A stretch of 10,423 bases of DNA from assembly GCA_903884125.1 (NCBI GenBank), contig CAISDR010000604.1, positions 1 to 10,423 on the forward strand. The letters run 5' to 3'. A program made the position numbers and the translations under genes. Under the pieces are notes generated by a model that was given only the letters and a program-made list of their open reading frames with translations, did not search any database and had not been told where the DNA came from. Shown here one piece after another: positions 1-8,076 of this stretch. Each line of letters begins with the position of its first letter. Position 1 is the stretch's first letter. This DNA is from an uncultured bacterium. GTDB taxonomy: Bacteria > Pseudomonadota > Alphaproteobacteria > CAISDR01.

Positions 1-207
1 ATTTTGCTCATCTGGCTGCCGGTCTATGCTTTGGCGGCCATGTCACTTGCCGTCAGAATATTGGGCGATGATCTGATTGTTCAGACAATTTTTTATGTGA
101 TTGCCGGATTTGCCTGGATCATTCCGCTCAAGCCATTATTAGGTTGGATGCAACGACCGGATAGGGCTGACCTGGACCATCACAGTAAATCTGAACGCGC
201 CGACTGA
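1..207 (+). CDS. DUF2842-like small membrane protein, 5' partial
   Basis: This is the C-terminal portion of a small integral membrane protein. The frame is open to the left edge (Ile-Leu-Leu-Ile-Trp), so the TTG at 4 is probably internal and the true start lies outside the window. Two hydrophobic stretches are visible: one at the beginning (LPVYALAAMSLAVRIL) and one around residues 28-45 (IFYVIAGFAWIIPLKPLL). They are followed by a short hydrophilic tail beginning WMQRPD. The pattern Y-A-x-x-A at the first helix, then AGxxWxxPxxPLxxWMxRPD, is what I recall of the DUF2842 family of short alphaproteobacterial membrane proteins, whose role is unknown. The stop lies 11 bp before the MFS transporter start on the same strand, so the two are probably cotranscribed. 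Family assignment is from memory of the motif; no function can be inferred. Confidence 0.7.
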   Translation: MLLIWLPVYALAAMSLAVRILGDDLIVQTIFYVIAGFAWIIPLKPLLGWMQRPDRADLDHHSKSERAD

Positions 208-218
208 AAGAGTACAAA

Positions 219-1460
219 ATGACTAAAAGATGGCCCCTTGGCCTGTCGCTCACAGCAGGGGCCCTGGTTTTGAGCCTGGGTATGGGACTGCGGCAGTCCT
301 TCGGACTATTCCTGCAACCGATGGACCGGGATCTGGGTCTGGGCCTGGGCGTTTTCAGCCTTGCAATGGCCTTGCAACAATTGCTGTGGGGGGTATTTCA
401 GCCCATTTCCGGTATGGCCAGCGACAAGTATGGGCCCGGCCCCGTTCTGGGTGCGGGACTTGGAATTTATGCAGCCGGTCTGGCGCTTTTCAACCTGCTA
501 AAGGATCCTGTTGGGGCCTATCTTGGTCTGGGGTTTCTGACAGGCATCGGTGTCTCCGCCTGTGGCTTTGCCGTGGTTCTAAGCGCGGTTGCAAAAATTG
601 TCCCCCCCGAACGTCGGTCAATGGCCATGGGAATAGTATCGGCTGGCGGCTCTTTTGGGCAGTTCGCGCTGGCACCGGTTTCAGCACTTCTTATCGAAAA
701 TGCTGGCTGGCAGACATCGCTCTGGATTTTTGTCTGCCTGATGGTCGCGAGCATCCCCCTGGGATATTTGCTAAGCGCAGCTCCTGCAATGCAGGACCCG
801 GAAAGTGACGACCAACGGACAACGACCTCAGCCGCACCACTGCGGCTGGATGCAGCATTGAAACTGGCGCTTGCGGACCCAAGCTATCGTCTGCTGGCCT
901 TTGGATTTTTTGTCTGCGGCTTCCATGTAGCATTTGTTGCAACCCATTTGCCCGGTGTGATCGCCGCATGCAATCTGCCGGTTTCCATGGGGGCAACCGC
1001 GCTGGCGCTTTTGGGCATTGGCAATATGATTGGCAGTTATTCGGTTGGTTATCTGGGCCAGCATTTTCAACTGAAAAAGATTCTGAGCGGACTTTATCTG
1101 ATCCGGGCGCTGACAATTGCCGTGTTCATGATATCGCCAAAAACCTCGATGACTTTCATCCTCTTTTCTTCGGCCCTTGGCATCACATGGCTTTCAACTG
1201 TTGCGCCGACTAATGGGCTGGTGGCCAAGCTGCATGGAACACAATATGTATCGACGCTGTTTGGCATTGTGTATTTTGTCCATCAGCTAGGCGGCTTTTT
1301 GGGCGCATGGGCTGGAGGTGTATCCGTTGAATTGTTTGCCAGCTACGACCCGGTCTGGATTGTTGCAGCGCTGCTTGCGCTTATGTCCTCGGCCGCCCAT
1401 TGGCCGATCCGCGAAGCGCCGCTGATTGGTTCACAGTCCCCTCAGCCCTCGGCCGGCTAA
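219..1460 (+). CDS. MFS transporter (12 TM, monocarboxylate/organic-anion type)
   Basis: This 413-residue protein has the length and hydrophobicity of a 12-helix major facilitator superfamily permease of the inner membrane. The signature between helices 2 and 3 is present as GMASDKYGPGPVLGAG (about residues 66-81), matching the G-x-x-x-D-x-x-G family motif. A glycine-rich helix 4-5 region (GIVSAGGSFGQFALAP) and a central hydrophilic loop of about 25 residues (PAMQDPESDDQRTTTSAAPL) separate the two six-helix halves. The general look is of the MFS group that includes oxalate/formate and monocarboxylate carriers. The substrate cannot be read from the sequence. The ATG at 219 is preceded by GAAAGAG at 206-212, six bases upstream, a reasonable ribosome binding site that overlaps the previous stop. 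The stop codon overlaps that of the convergent minus-strand gene by 4 bp. Confidence 0.9.
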   Translation: MTKRWPLGLSLTAGALVLSLGMGLRQSFGLFLQPMDRDLGLGLGVFSLAMALQQLLWGVFQPISGMASDKYGPGPVLGAGLGIYAAGLALFNLLKDPVGAYLGLGFLTGIGVSACGFAVVLSAVAKIVPPERRSMAMGIVSAGGSFGQFALAPVSALLIENAGWQTSLWIFVCLMVASIPLGYLLSAAPAMQDPESDDQRTTTSAAPLRLDAALKLALADPSYRLLAFGFFVCGFHVAFVATHLPGVIAACNLPVSMGATALALLGIGNMIGSYSVGYLGQHFQLKKILSGLYLIRALTIAVFMISPKTSMTFILFSSALGITWLSTVAPTNGLVAKLHGTQYVSTLFGIVYFVHQLGGFLGAWAGGVSVELFASYDPVWIVAALLALMSSAAHWPIREAPLIGSQSPQPSAG

Positions 1461-2056
1461 TCTGACTTCGATCCGGCGGCTGAATCCTTGGCGGCATCTT
1501 TTGGGACACCCTTGTAGTTCCATTTTGGGGCAAGCTTGAGCGGTGAGGAAATAGCAGCACCGACAAGATATCCGCCGGTTACAGGAAAGCGCGTCTCAAC
1601 CTGTCGCAAGGCCACATCAAGGCGCGGCGCCCAGACGATATAGCTTCTGCCCTCGGACCAGCTTTCGATAACCTGCCGGTGCAATGACCGCCCGAACATA
1701 GCAAGATTCCGGACTGGAACCAGAAACTCGTCATCCGCTGATGTCCATCGGTCGTTAAAAATGTAAAAGATGCTATTGGCGCGCGAGATGATGTTATTGG
1801 TCTGCTCGCGCAGGGACTCGGTTTCTTCCTTGATCTGATCTATCCGGACTTCGCGCGAATCATTGTCGGCAGTAATCTGCTCAAGTTCGCGCTCCAGCGT
1901 TTCGCAACGCGCTTCCATCCGCTCAAGTTCATATTCAAGTGTTCGGAAACGTTCCTGTGCTGCGGTGACCGCACGCCCAAAGACGACAGCCATCAGGCCG
2001 AAAAATGCAAGCGACCCCGCCAGTCCGATCAGACTCAGGACGACATCGCCACTCAC
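1457..2056 (-). CDS. Unrecognised membrane-anchored coiled-coil protein (second gene of a pair)
   Basis: I do not recognise this 199-residue protein. Residues about 5-30 form one hydrophobic helix (LSLIGLAGSLAFFGLMAVVF). A strongly heptad-like, Glu/Arg-rich coiled coil follows at about 33-90 (FRTLEYELERMEARCETL and onward), then a globular C-terminal part with an RSYIVWAPRLDVALRQV motif and a Lys/Ala/Ser-rich tail. The topology suggests a single-pass inner-membrane protein. The start is GTG at 2056, overlapping the upstream gene's TGA as GTGA. GAGG at 2064-2067 lies seven bases upstream, so translation is probably coupled. Its C-terminal motif resembles that of the upstream partner, suggesting an old duplication. 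The 3' end overlaps the convergent transporter gene by 4 bp. Confidence 0.8.
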   Translation of the reverse strand: MSGDVVLSLIGLAGSLAFFGLMAVVFGRAVTAAQERFRTLEYELERMEARCETLERELEQITADNDSREVRIDQIKEETESLREQTNNIISRANSIFYIFNDRWTSADDEFLVPVRNLAMFGRSLHRQVIESWSEGRSYIVWAPRLDVALRQVETRFPVTGGYLVGAAISSPLKLAPKWNYKGVPKDAAKDSAAGSKSD

Positions 2057-2577
2057 AGGCTGACCTCGCCGCGAAATTCAACATGCCATTCCTTTTCCTG
2101 GGGATAGGCATTGTTGACGATATTGCGAGCCTCGGATAAATCGCTTGCCCACACCAGCACATAGCGCGGTTCTTCCCAGAACGGATTGAACGGAGGCACT
2201 ACTTCGGTACGCCGTGCCCTGCGGACGGCTGTATTATGGACAAAGATCTCAAACATCTTGTTGGTCTGAATGGCATTACCCAGTTCAACCACCGGTAAAG
2301 GTTTGTCAGGTGGGAACATTGACTGTCGATTGGTCACAACGCGATGATCGCGTTCGGCCAGGTTCAGACTTTCATCAATGGATTTGCGCTGAACTTTCGC
2401 GGCCTCGATCTTCTGCAGCAGTCCATATTCAATTTTCTGTTTGGCTTCAATCCGTTTTCGCGTGATCAGAACATTTGGCAGGCTGTCAAACACAAGCGGC
2501 ACCACATGGGACAATCCATAGGTAACGATGCCCATCAGACCAAAAACGACGATGGCCAGGAGGGCGCTGCTAATCAT
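2053..2577 (-). CDS. Unrecognised membrane-anchored coiled-coil protein (first gene of a pair)
   Basis: This 174-residue protein is not one I can name. It begins with a hydrophobic helix (residues about 4-30, ALLAIVVFGLMGIVTYGLSH). A charged, helix-forming region follows at about 40-80 (TRKRIEAKQKIEYGLLQKIE), probably a coiled coil. The C-terminal domain contains FEIFVHNTAVRRARR and then PRYVLVWASDLSEARNIV near 138-155. The likely form is a single-span inner-membrane protein with a soluble domain. The ATG at 2577 has AGGCGG (plus-strand positions 2583-2588) five bases upstream, which supports this start. It is the first gene of a two-gene minus-strand operon; the next gene starts within its stop codon. 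The [YI][LI]VWAxxLxxAxxxV motif shared with the downstream protein suggests the two form a paralogous, perhaps heteromeric, pair. Confidence 0.8.
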   Translation of the reverse strand: MISSALLAIVVFGLMGIVTYGLSHVVPLVFDSLPNVLITRKRIEAKQKIEYGLLQKIEAAKVQRKSIDESLNLAERDHRVVTNRQSMFPPDKPLPVVELGNAIQTNKMFEIFVHNTAVRRARRTEVVPPFNPFWEEPRYVLVWASDLSEARNIVNNAYPQEKEWHVEFRGEVSL

Positions 2578-2767
2578 AAGAACCGCCTGAACAGCTAAAT
2601 CTTGCCGCCAATGGGATTTATGGTTAATCCGGCATAAGCCTTGTCCGGAAATTTCCGCAACATTACCAACTCAGGCGAAAGCTACTTTCACATTATCCAT
2701 GGGCCAACATATCCCAAGAATACCCTAATTAAACCACCTAGATTGACAAAAATTCATGCCACAGAGC
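2578..2767. other. Intergenic region between the SPOR lipoprotein gene and the coiled-coil pair
   Basis: This 190-bp, relatively AT-rich spacer lies downstream of the SPOR lipoprotein gene and upstream of the coiled-coil gene pair, all on the minus strand. It presumably carries the promoter of the pair. I see no convincing -35/-10 combination, no strong terminator hairpin with a T tract and no plausible small gene. A weak inverted repeat (GGATT then AATCC around 2612-2628) is too short to call. Confidence 0.4.
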
Positions 2768-3751
2768 CTATTTGGCCGCGGTTGCCTGGGCAAGCGGCGT
2801 GCCGGAGAACTCTTCAACTTTGCAGAATTCCCCACGTTCGTGGATGGCATCACATAATTTTTGCGCATCCGCACGTGTTTCGAACGGGCCACCCTTGAGA
2901 CGAAAGAAAAGACCCCGCCCATCATTGAAATCAATACCCTGCACCCTTGGCTGTAGTGCGTTTATCAGCGGCTGAAAATGTTGCTGATAGTCGCGCCAGC
3001 CCTGGGCCGCCCTGAGCTCTGATCGATACGAGGCCAGATGAATGGCAAATTGCGCGGTATCGGCAAAAAGCGGGTCAACATCACCGGTTGCGACAGGAAC
3101 ATCATTCGACAGCGGCCTGGCTGGGACGGTTGGCGCTTTCATCGGCTTTTCAAGTGAGCGGTCGGGGGATTTGGCCCGATTGGCATCCTTAGGTGGTGTC
3201 GCAGCCGCTGGTCCTGAGGCCGATGACAATTGAGTCAGCCGCTGGACCAGCTGCCTGATGTCACCTTCCATTCGGACCAACCGGTCAATGGATGGACGCA
3301 CATTGTTCAGGTCGGTGCGAACCAACTGCATCTGCTGGTCAATCGCTGCAACCCGTAGCCGCAATTCGGCGTCAGTCATGGTGGCGACATTTGCTGCCGG
3401 AAGTACGGGAACGGTTGGCGGCGTCATCGCAGGTGGAACCGCTGGTTCGCCGGTCGACGGTGTTGGCATTTCAGCCCGCTCAACCATTTGCGTACTGGCG
3501 GTCTGCGGCGCTGGTCCGGTCGCCTGCATCTGGCCATCGGGACCTGCCGGTAGTGGATCAGCGTGCCTGAACCGGGAAAAAAGCCCCCCCGGCATTAAAT
3601 TGTCGAACTTGGAAGAGACCCAACCGCACCCGCTCAAATTTCCAAGTACAAGCACAAGCACCACCAGACGCTGCCCGCGTCGATTCGAAGTGATGAGTTT
3701 GCCGGAACCAAGCCGCATTCGTTGCCCAACTGTTTTCAGACTTGCCGCCAT
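2768..3751 (-). CDS. SPOR-domain lipoprotein
   Basis: This is an envelope protein with an N-terminal lipoprotein signal and a C-terminal SPOR domain. The hydrophobic stretch LVVLVLVLGNLSGC ends in an LSGC lipobox, so the mature protein would start at that cysteine and be lipid-anchored. A Pro/Ala/Thr-rich low-complexity linker follows, then a helical, probably coiled-coil segment (LRLRVAAIDQQMQLVRTDLN) and another disordered linker. The end is a SPOR module running from AQFAIHLASYRS to GEFCKVEEF, with the typical FRLKGGPFETRADAQKLCDA second half. SPOR domains usually bind denuded peptidoglycan. I prefer the ATG at 3751, with GGGAG about 12 bases upstream. The frame also offers GTG at 3799 (poor ribosome site) and ATG at 3718, which would give a more usual 31-residue signal. 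The gene is divergent from the TPR glycosyltransferase gene. Confidence 0.82.
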   Translation of the reverse strand: MAASLKTVGQRMRLGSGKLITSNRRGQRLVVLVLVLGNLSGCGWVSSKFDNLMPGGLFSRFRHADPLPAGPDGQMQATGPAPQTASTQMVERAEMPTPSTGEPAVPPAMTPPTVPVLPAANVATMTDAELRLRVAAIDQQMQLVRTDLNNVRPSIDRLVRMEGDIRQLVQRLTQLSSASGPAAATPPKDANRAKSPDRSLEKPMKAPTVPARPLSNDVPVATGDVDPLFADTAQFAIHLASYRSELRAAQGWRDYQQHFQPLINALQPRVQGIDFNDGRGLFFRLKGGPFETRADAQKLCDAIHERGEFCKVEEFSGTPLAQATAAK

Positions 3752-3848
3752 TGCCGCCGTCAGCTCCCAACGTGTGCCGTGGCTATGACGAAAACCCACT
3801 ATAAATTAAGACATTCCCAAGATCATGCTATATCTGCCGAATGAACCC

Positions 3849-3878
3849 TATATACTCGCTAAATCTAGTATAAGCCAA
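3849..3878 (-). promoter_or_regulatory. Possible sigma70-type promoter for the SPOR lipoprotein gene
   Basis: On the minus strand, TTGGCT (plus positions 3873-3878) is followed after 18 bases by TATATA (3849-3854). Each hexamer matches the sigma70 consensus at 4 of 6 positions. The site lies in the AT-rich divergent spacer at 3800-3890 and points toward the SPOR gene. The same spacer must also carry the promoter of the plus-strand glycosyltransferase gene. TATACT (3851-3856) and TATAAG (3869-3874) are candidate -10 boxes for it, but neither has a good -35. Confidence 0.3.
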
Positions 3879-3890
3879 CAGGCCTGAACA

Positions 3891-6800
3891 ATGGCGCAAT
3901 CGACCCAGTTACCAGATTCCATGGAAAGATCGCGCTGGGATGCCATAATTGATGAATGGCTTGCCGAAGGTGACCGGCTTCAGCGTACCGGCGACCTGTT
4001 CAACGCAGCCCATGCCTATGCCCGCGTTATCCGACAAAGGCCGGATCATTGGGCAGCCTTGCTGGCATTGGGCGTGATCAAGCATGCGTTGGGCGATACA
4101 GCCCTTGCCGAGGATCTTCTGGGGGAGTCGATATCCTATCGGCCTGATAGGCCCGATGCCCATGTAAACCTGGCCATAGCCCAGTTGCAGAATGGAAAAA
4201 TTGCAGACGCTGTGGCGTCCGCCCATCGCGCCCTGAAACTTGATTCGCTTGTTCCCACAGCCTACAGAGTCCTGGGGCTGGCCGCCCGGCTTCAGGGTAA
4301 TCGCCCCGGTGCGATTCAAGGATTTCTGGCTGAGCTTATGCGCGATCCCGCCCAGATTGAAGCGCTGGGGGATCTGGCAACCGACCTTGGTGATGAAACG
4401 GTCACCGAACATAATGACCCGAAGGCAGCAGGCATCCGGTTTGCGCGCCGGGCCGCACTCAGCGCACCGTACCGACGGGAAACCCACTACGCTTATGCGC
4501 GATCATTGCAGGTTGCAGGCAGAGTCAGAGACGCTGCCGAAACGTATGCAAGATGTGCGGTGATAGATCCTGCATTCTCATCGGTCTATCTGGCGCTGGG
4601 GCTGGCGATAGCCGCCTTTGCAGGCGAGGCTGCGGGGATTACCTCCTATGCGCGCGCGGTTTATCTTGACCCCAGGGGACGTCAGGCGGCCTTCACCCTT
4701 GGCAAGGCGCTTATGGATCTGGAGCGGCTGGAGGAGGCGCAGGAGATTCTTGCCCTGGCGCTGGAACACGACCAGCGTTTTCCCGAGGGCCACAATCTGA
4801 TGGCGGCAATCCTACGCGAGCGGGGCGAGATTGCAAAATCTGTCGATCACCTGCGCCTGGCAATAAGGCTGAAGCCGGATATGGGACCGGCCTATGGCAA
4901 TATGGCTATGGGGCTGGTCAATCTTGGCCATCGGCGCGAAGGCATCGCTGCCTTGCGCGGTGGTCTTGCCTGCGAACCGATGAATGCCCGCATGCGCGCC
5001 GATCTTGCCGCACTTCTTCACGAAGATGGCGAGATCACGGAAAGTTTCGAACAGCACATTGTTGCTATATCGCTTGATCCGGGGGCCGCAGCAAGTCTTG
5101 GCAATTTCGGCAATATCCTGCGCGACCTCAATCACATGGAACGCGCGCATCAGGTGCTGATTTATGGCACCCATATTGACCCCAATATGGTGTCGAACTG
5201 GAACAATCTTGGCCTGATGAAAGTCACACGCCGGGAGAGCCCTGATGCATTGGAAGCCTTTGCCAAAGCAATGGCAATCATCCCGGAATCCGAGGCTGCC
5301 TATAATGGCATGGCTGGCCTGTTCAAGGACCTGGGACAACTACAGGCGGCGGCTAGAATTTATGACCGGATGGTCCGGATCAATCCCAAAAATTCCGCGC
5401 TGCATTCCAATCTGCTTTTCCTTTTGAACTACGATGAAAACAATGTTCCTGAATTGATCGCAGATGAGCATCGGGCCTGGGGCCACCTGTTCCAGCAACC
5501 AAACGTAAAACCACCGCGCTCACGCCCACTCGACAATCGAAAATTGCGCATCGGATATGTATCAGCAGATTTCCGACAGCACGTGGTCAGCCATTTCACC
5601 TGGCCACTGTTTTCCAATCATGACCAGAACCGCGTCGAAATCTATTGTTACGACAATACGTTTGTACCCGATCCGGTCAGCGAAAAACTAAGCGCCAGCG
5701 CTGATTACTGGCGACGGATCGTTGCTGTCTCCGACGAGGACTGCGCGCGCCAGATCCGTGCAGACGGGATTGACGTGCTGGTGGACCTGAGCGGGCATAC
5801 CGGCGGCAACAGACTGACACTGTTTGCCCACAAACCGGCACCTGTGCAGGTCACCATGCTGGGCTACCCCAACACCACCGGGCTTGAGGTAATCGATTAT
5901 CGAGTGTCCGATGAATGGGCTGACCCGGTCGGGATGACACAGGATTTCCATACCGAAGAAATCATTCGGCTGCCATGCGGTTTCAACTGTTATCGCCCGC
6001 CGGAGGGCGACTATCCGGTGAGCCCGCCACCATGCATTGAAAACGGCTTTGTGACCTTTGGCTGCTTCAACAATTTCACCAAAGTATCGGATACGACATT
6101 GCGTGCCTGGTCGCGCATTCTAATATCCGTACCGAACGCCAGACTGATCCTGAAATCGGTGACGCTGGAAGACCCCGAAACATGCGATCGGGTCAGGCGT
6201 GAGTTTGCCCTGCTGGGCGTTGATCCCGCGCGCATCGAGTGTCGCGGCTGGGTGAAAGCTGAACATTACCTTGACCCTTATGCAGAAATTGATATTGCCC
6301 TCGACCCGTTTCCCTATAACGGCACCACGACGACATGCGATGCGTTATGGATGGGCGTGCCCTGCGTGACTTTGGCGGGCCGGTTTCACCCCGCCCGCGT
6401 CGGCGTATCACTGGTAACACGCCTTGGCCATCCGGAATGGGTCGGGCGCGACATCGAAGATTATATTGCGATTGCAATCCGTCTGGCCTCGGACCCTGAT
6501 CAACTGGCAGATCTACGCAAGAGCCAGCGGATTAAAATGGAAAATTCATCCCTGCGCGATGAGAAAGCCTATACGCGTGCGATCGAAGATGCATTTTTTG
6601 ATCTGTTCCAGCGACAGCTGGATCAACAGGCACGCGCAGACGCGGCATGGGTTGATGACACGCCAAAAAAGTTACCGAAAGTCATCGAACTGGAGCGCAG
6701 AATTGCCGAACTGCCATTCTGGTATCACAAAATAGAATTGCCCAATGGTGTGATCACGCCAGGCTGGGCACCCTTGTCGGTTGAAGCCTATGGCATACCC

Positions 6801-7418
6801 GAACGACTTGATGGCATGCGTGTTCTGGATATCGGCGCGTGGGATGGGTTCTGGTCGTTTGAAGCATTGAAGCGCGGTGCCCGTGAAGTGGTAGCGATCG
6901 ACGATTTTTCGGACTTTCTGGGGGGTTTGCAGGACAAGGATCGCCGCGCCTGGGAAAATTTCGATCTGTGCCGGGCAGCGCTTGGCCATGACCCTGACCG
7001 TTGCCAGCGATATGAAATGAGCGTCTATGATATCACGCCCGAAAATCTGGGCCTGTTTGATGTGGTGTTTTTCTTCGGCACCATCTATCACCTACGCCAC
7101 CCCATGCTGGCCTTTGACCGGCTGGCGGCGGTGACGACGCAGTCCATCCACGTCGAAAGCGCCATTCTGGATCTGGCCAGCGGCTATCGTGGCATTGGCC
7201 ATGGCTATCCCGGTGGCGATGTGGTCGCCGAATTCTATCCCGGTCGCGAATATGGCAATAACGATACCAACTGGTGGACACCAACGCTGCGCTGTCTGGG
7301 TGCGTGGATGGAGGCAGCAGGGTTTGTCGATGTGGAAGGCTGGCTGCTGACCGAACGGGCTTTGGATCTGGCAAACGCACGCGGGTTTGCACGCGGCATC
7401 AAGCCGCCTAAAAACTGA
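3891..7418 (+). CDS. TPR - O-GlcNAc-transferase-like (GT41/SPINDLY) - SAM methyltransferase fusion
   Basis: This 1175-residue protein, apparently cytosolic with no signal peptide or TM helix, has three parts. Residues about 20-510 are tandem TPR repeats (units such as PDAHVNLAIAQLQNGKIADA). Residues about 550-905 are a GT41 catalytic domain. It shows LRIGYVSADFRQHVVSHF (552-569), DVLVDLSGHTGGNR (628-641), PVQVTMLGYPNTTG, CFNNFTKVSDTTL with a Lys at about 731 matching the UDP-binding Lys of O-GlcNAc transferases, and DPFPYNGTTTTCDALWMG (805-822). Residues about 940-1100 are a Rossmann methyltransferase of the CmoB/DUF1698 style: WYHKIELPNGVITPGW, SAM motif I VLDIGAWDG (978-986), acidic loop AIDD (1002-1005), and FDVVFFFGTIYHLRHP. 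The likely reaction is transfer of a nucleotide-sugar residue to protein Ser/Thr, with methylation of the sugar or another product. Start ATG has only a weak AGG (3880-3882). The stop lies 9 bp from the convergent chaperone gene's stop. Confidence 0.9.
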   Translation: MAQSTQLPDSMERSRWDAIIDEWLAEGDRLQRTGDLFNAAHAYARVIRQRPDHWAALLALGVIKHALGDTALAEDLLGESISYRPDRPDAHVNLAIAQLQNGKIADAVASAHRALKLDSLVPTAYRVLGLAARLQGNRPGAIQGFLAELMRDPAQIEALGDLATDLGDETVTEHNDPKAAGIRFARRAALSAPYRRETHYAYARSLQVAGRVRDAAETYARCAVIDPAFSSVYLALGLAIAAFAGEAAGITSYARAVYLDPRGRQAAFTLGKALMDLERLEEAQEILALALEHDQRFPEGHNLMAAILRERGEIAKSVDHLRLAIRLKPDMGPAYGNMAMGLVNLGHRREGIAALRGGLACEPMNARMRADLAALLHEDGEITESFEQHIVAISLDPGAAASLGNFGNILRDLNHMERAHQVLIYGTHIDPNMVSNWNNLGLMKVTRRESPDALEAFAKAMAIIPESEAAYNGMAGLFKDLGQLQAAARIYDRMVRINPKNSALHSNLLFLLNYDENNVPELIADEHRAWGHLFQQPNVKPPRSRPLDNRKLRIGYVSADFRQHVVSHFTWPLFSNHDQNRVEIYCYDNTFVPDPVSEKLSASADYWRRIVAVSDEDCARQIRADGIDVLVDLSGHTGGNRLTLFAHKPAPVQVTMLGYPNTTGLEVIDYRVSDEWADPVGMTQDFHTEEIIRLPCGFNCYRPPEGDYPVSPPPCIENGFVTFGCFNNFTKVSDTTLRAWSRILISVPNARLILKSVTLEDPETCDRVRREFALLGVDPARIECRGWVKAEHYLDPYAEIDIALDPFPYNGTTTTCDALWMGVPCVTLAGRFHPARVGVSLVTRLGHPEWVGRDIEDYIAIAIRLASDPDQLADLRKSQRIKMENSSLRDEKAYTRAIEDAFFDLFQRQLDQQARADAAWVDDTPKKLPKVIELERRIAELPFWYHKIELPNGVITPGWAPLSVEAYGIPERLDGMRVLDIGAWDGFWSFEALKRGAREVVAIDDFSDFLGGLQDKDRRAWENFDLCRAALGHDPDRCQRYEMSVYDITPENLGLFDVVFFFGTIYHLRHPMLAFDRLAAVTTQSIHVESAILDLASGYRGIGHGYPGGDVVAEFYPGREYGNNDTNWWTPTLRCLGAWMEAAGFVDVEGWLLTERALDLANARGFARGIKPPKN

Positions 7419-7427
7419 CGGATTGTA

Positions 7428-7940
7428 TCAGCGCTGTTTGACCGTGATGGGCATTAACTGGGTCAGATATGCGGCAATGGCCGCCGCCCCATTTCCGGCT
7501 ATGGCTGCAGTTGCCTCCGGCGTTGGAATTTCTTCAACCCGCAGAAAACTTTTATAATCCCCCGGCGGCAGACCATTGGGCCTGCTGGCCAGGATACGCA
7601 CCGACTGCAACTGACCGGGACTTAACGTGACCTGCCGGGGTGAAAAGCGCAGGAAGTCGGCGGCAAACATTTCGCCGGGTTTTGTATCTTCAGCGTCTTC
7701 GAATTTACCGTCAGCCAATTCCCGGCGATTAACGATGGCAATGCGGTAGGTCATCGCCACGGGTCGATCATTCAATACCTTGACCGCCGCTTCACGCGCG
7801 CCCGGCTCGATTACAACGATCGGGTTTAAAATCGCCGTCGCTTGGGCCGATAGTGTGCAGATCAGCATTAGCCCCAGAACCATGACAATCCGGGCCATTA
7901 CAACCGGGGCCATAACAAGCTGCCGACTTAAATCTCGCAT
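7428..7940 (-). CDS. PapD-like pilus chaperone, first domain only
   Basis: This 170-residue periplasmic protein has a Sec signal (hydrophobic MVLGLMLICTLSAQATA, cleavage near AQA or ATA). One immunoglobulin-like domain of the PapD pilus-chaperone type follows. Recognisable elements are the opening strand ILNPIVVIEPGAREAAVKVL, then YRIAIVNRRE, RFSPRQVTLSPGQLQSVRIL, and the end of domain 1, DYKSFLRVEEIPTP, followed by AAYLTQLMPITVKQR, which would be the G1 donor strand. Ordinary chaperones of this family are about 230-260 residues with a second domain. Here the stop falls right after the G1 strand, and beyond it lies only the antisense of the neighbouring glycosyltransferase gene. The product is therefore either a natural single-domain form or a truncation. 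Alternative starts are ATG at 7913 and 7898, since no clear ribosome site supports 7940. Its job would be to escort the pilin-like subunits encoded divergently at 8181-9786. Confidence 0.75.
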   Translation of the reverse strand: MRDLSRQLVMAPVVMARIVMVLGLMLICTLSAQATAILNPIVVIEPGAREAAVKVLNDRPVAMTYRIAIVNRRELADGKFEDAEDTKPGEMFAADFLRFSPRQVTLSPGQLQSVRILASRPNGLPPGDYKSFLRVEEIPTPEATAAIAGNGAAAIAAYLTQLMPITVKQR

Positions 7941-8076
7941 TATCGGTCTACCGCGTATTGGGATGCGCTGAGTCGCATGCTAATCAAGACTGGCAGCCCT
8001 CAAACACCTAAGCAAGCAAAACCCCGCAAACCCCAAATGGTCCTGAGCCGCGCCTGGATCGGTATTTGTTTACCAC

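Noticed and set aside
230..808. Plus-strand open frame of 192 codons in another frame of the transporter
   Set aside because: It overlaps the MFS gene entirely and its Trp/Arg/Gly-rich composition is typical of an out-of-frame translation.
3258..3788. Plus-strand open frame of 176 codons opposite the SPOR lipoprotein
   Set aside because: Its composition is that of the antisense of the Pro/Ala/Thr-rich linker. There is no domain or ribosome site, and the minus-strand gene has a clear SPOR domain and lipobox.
3909..4487. Minus-strand open frame of 192 codons inside the TPR region
   Set aside because: It is a shadow of the well-supported TPR gene, with no recognisable motif.
7419..7427. Possible bidirectional terminator between the convergent glycosyltransferase and chaperone genes
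   Set aside because: The gap is only 9 bp and I see no GC-rich hairpin with a T tract there or just around it.
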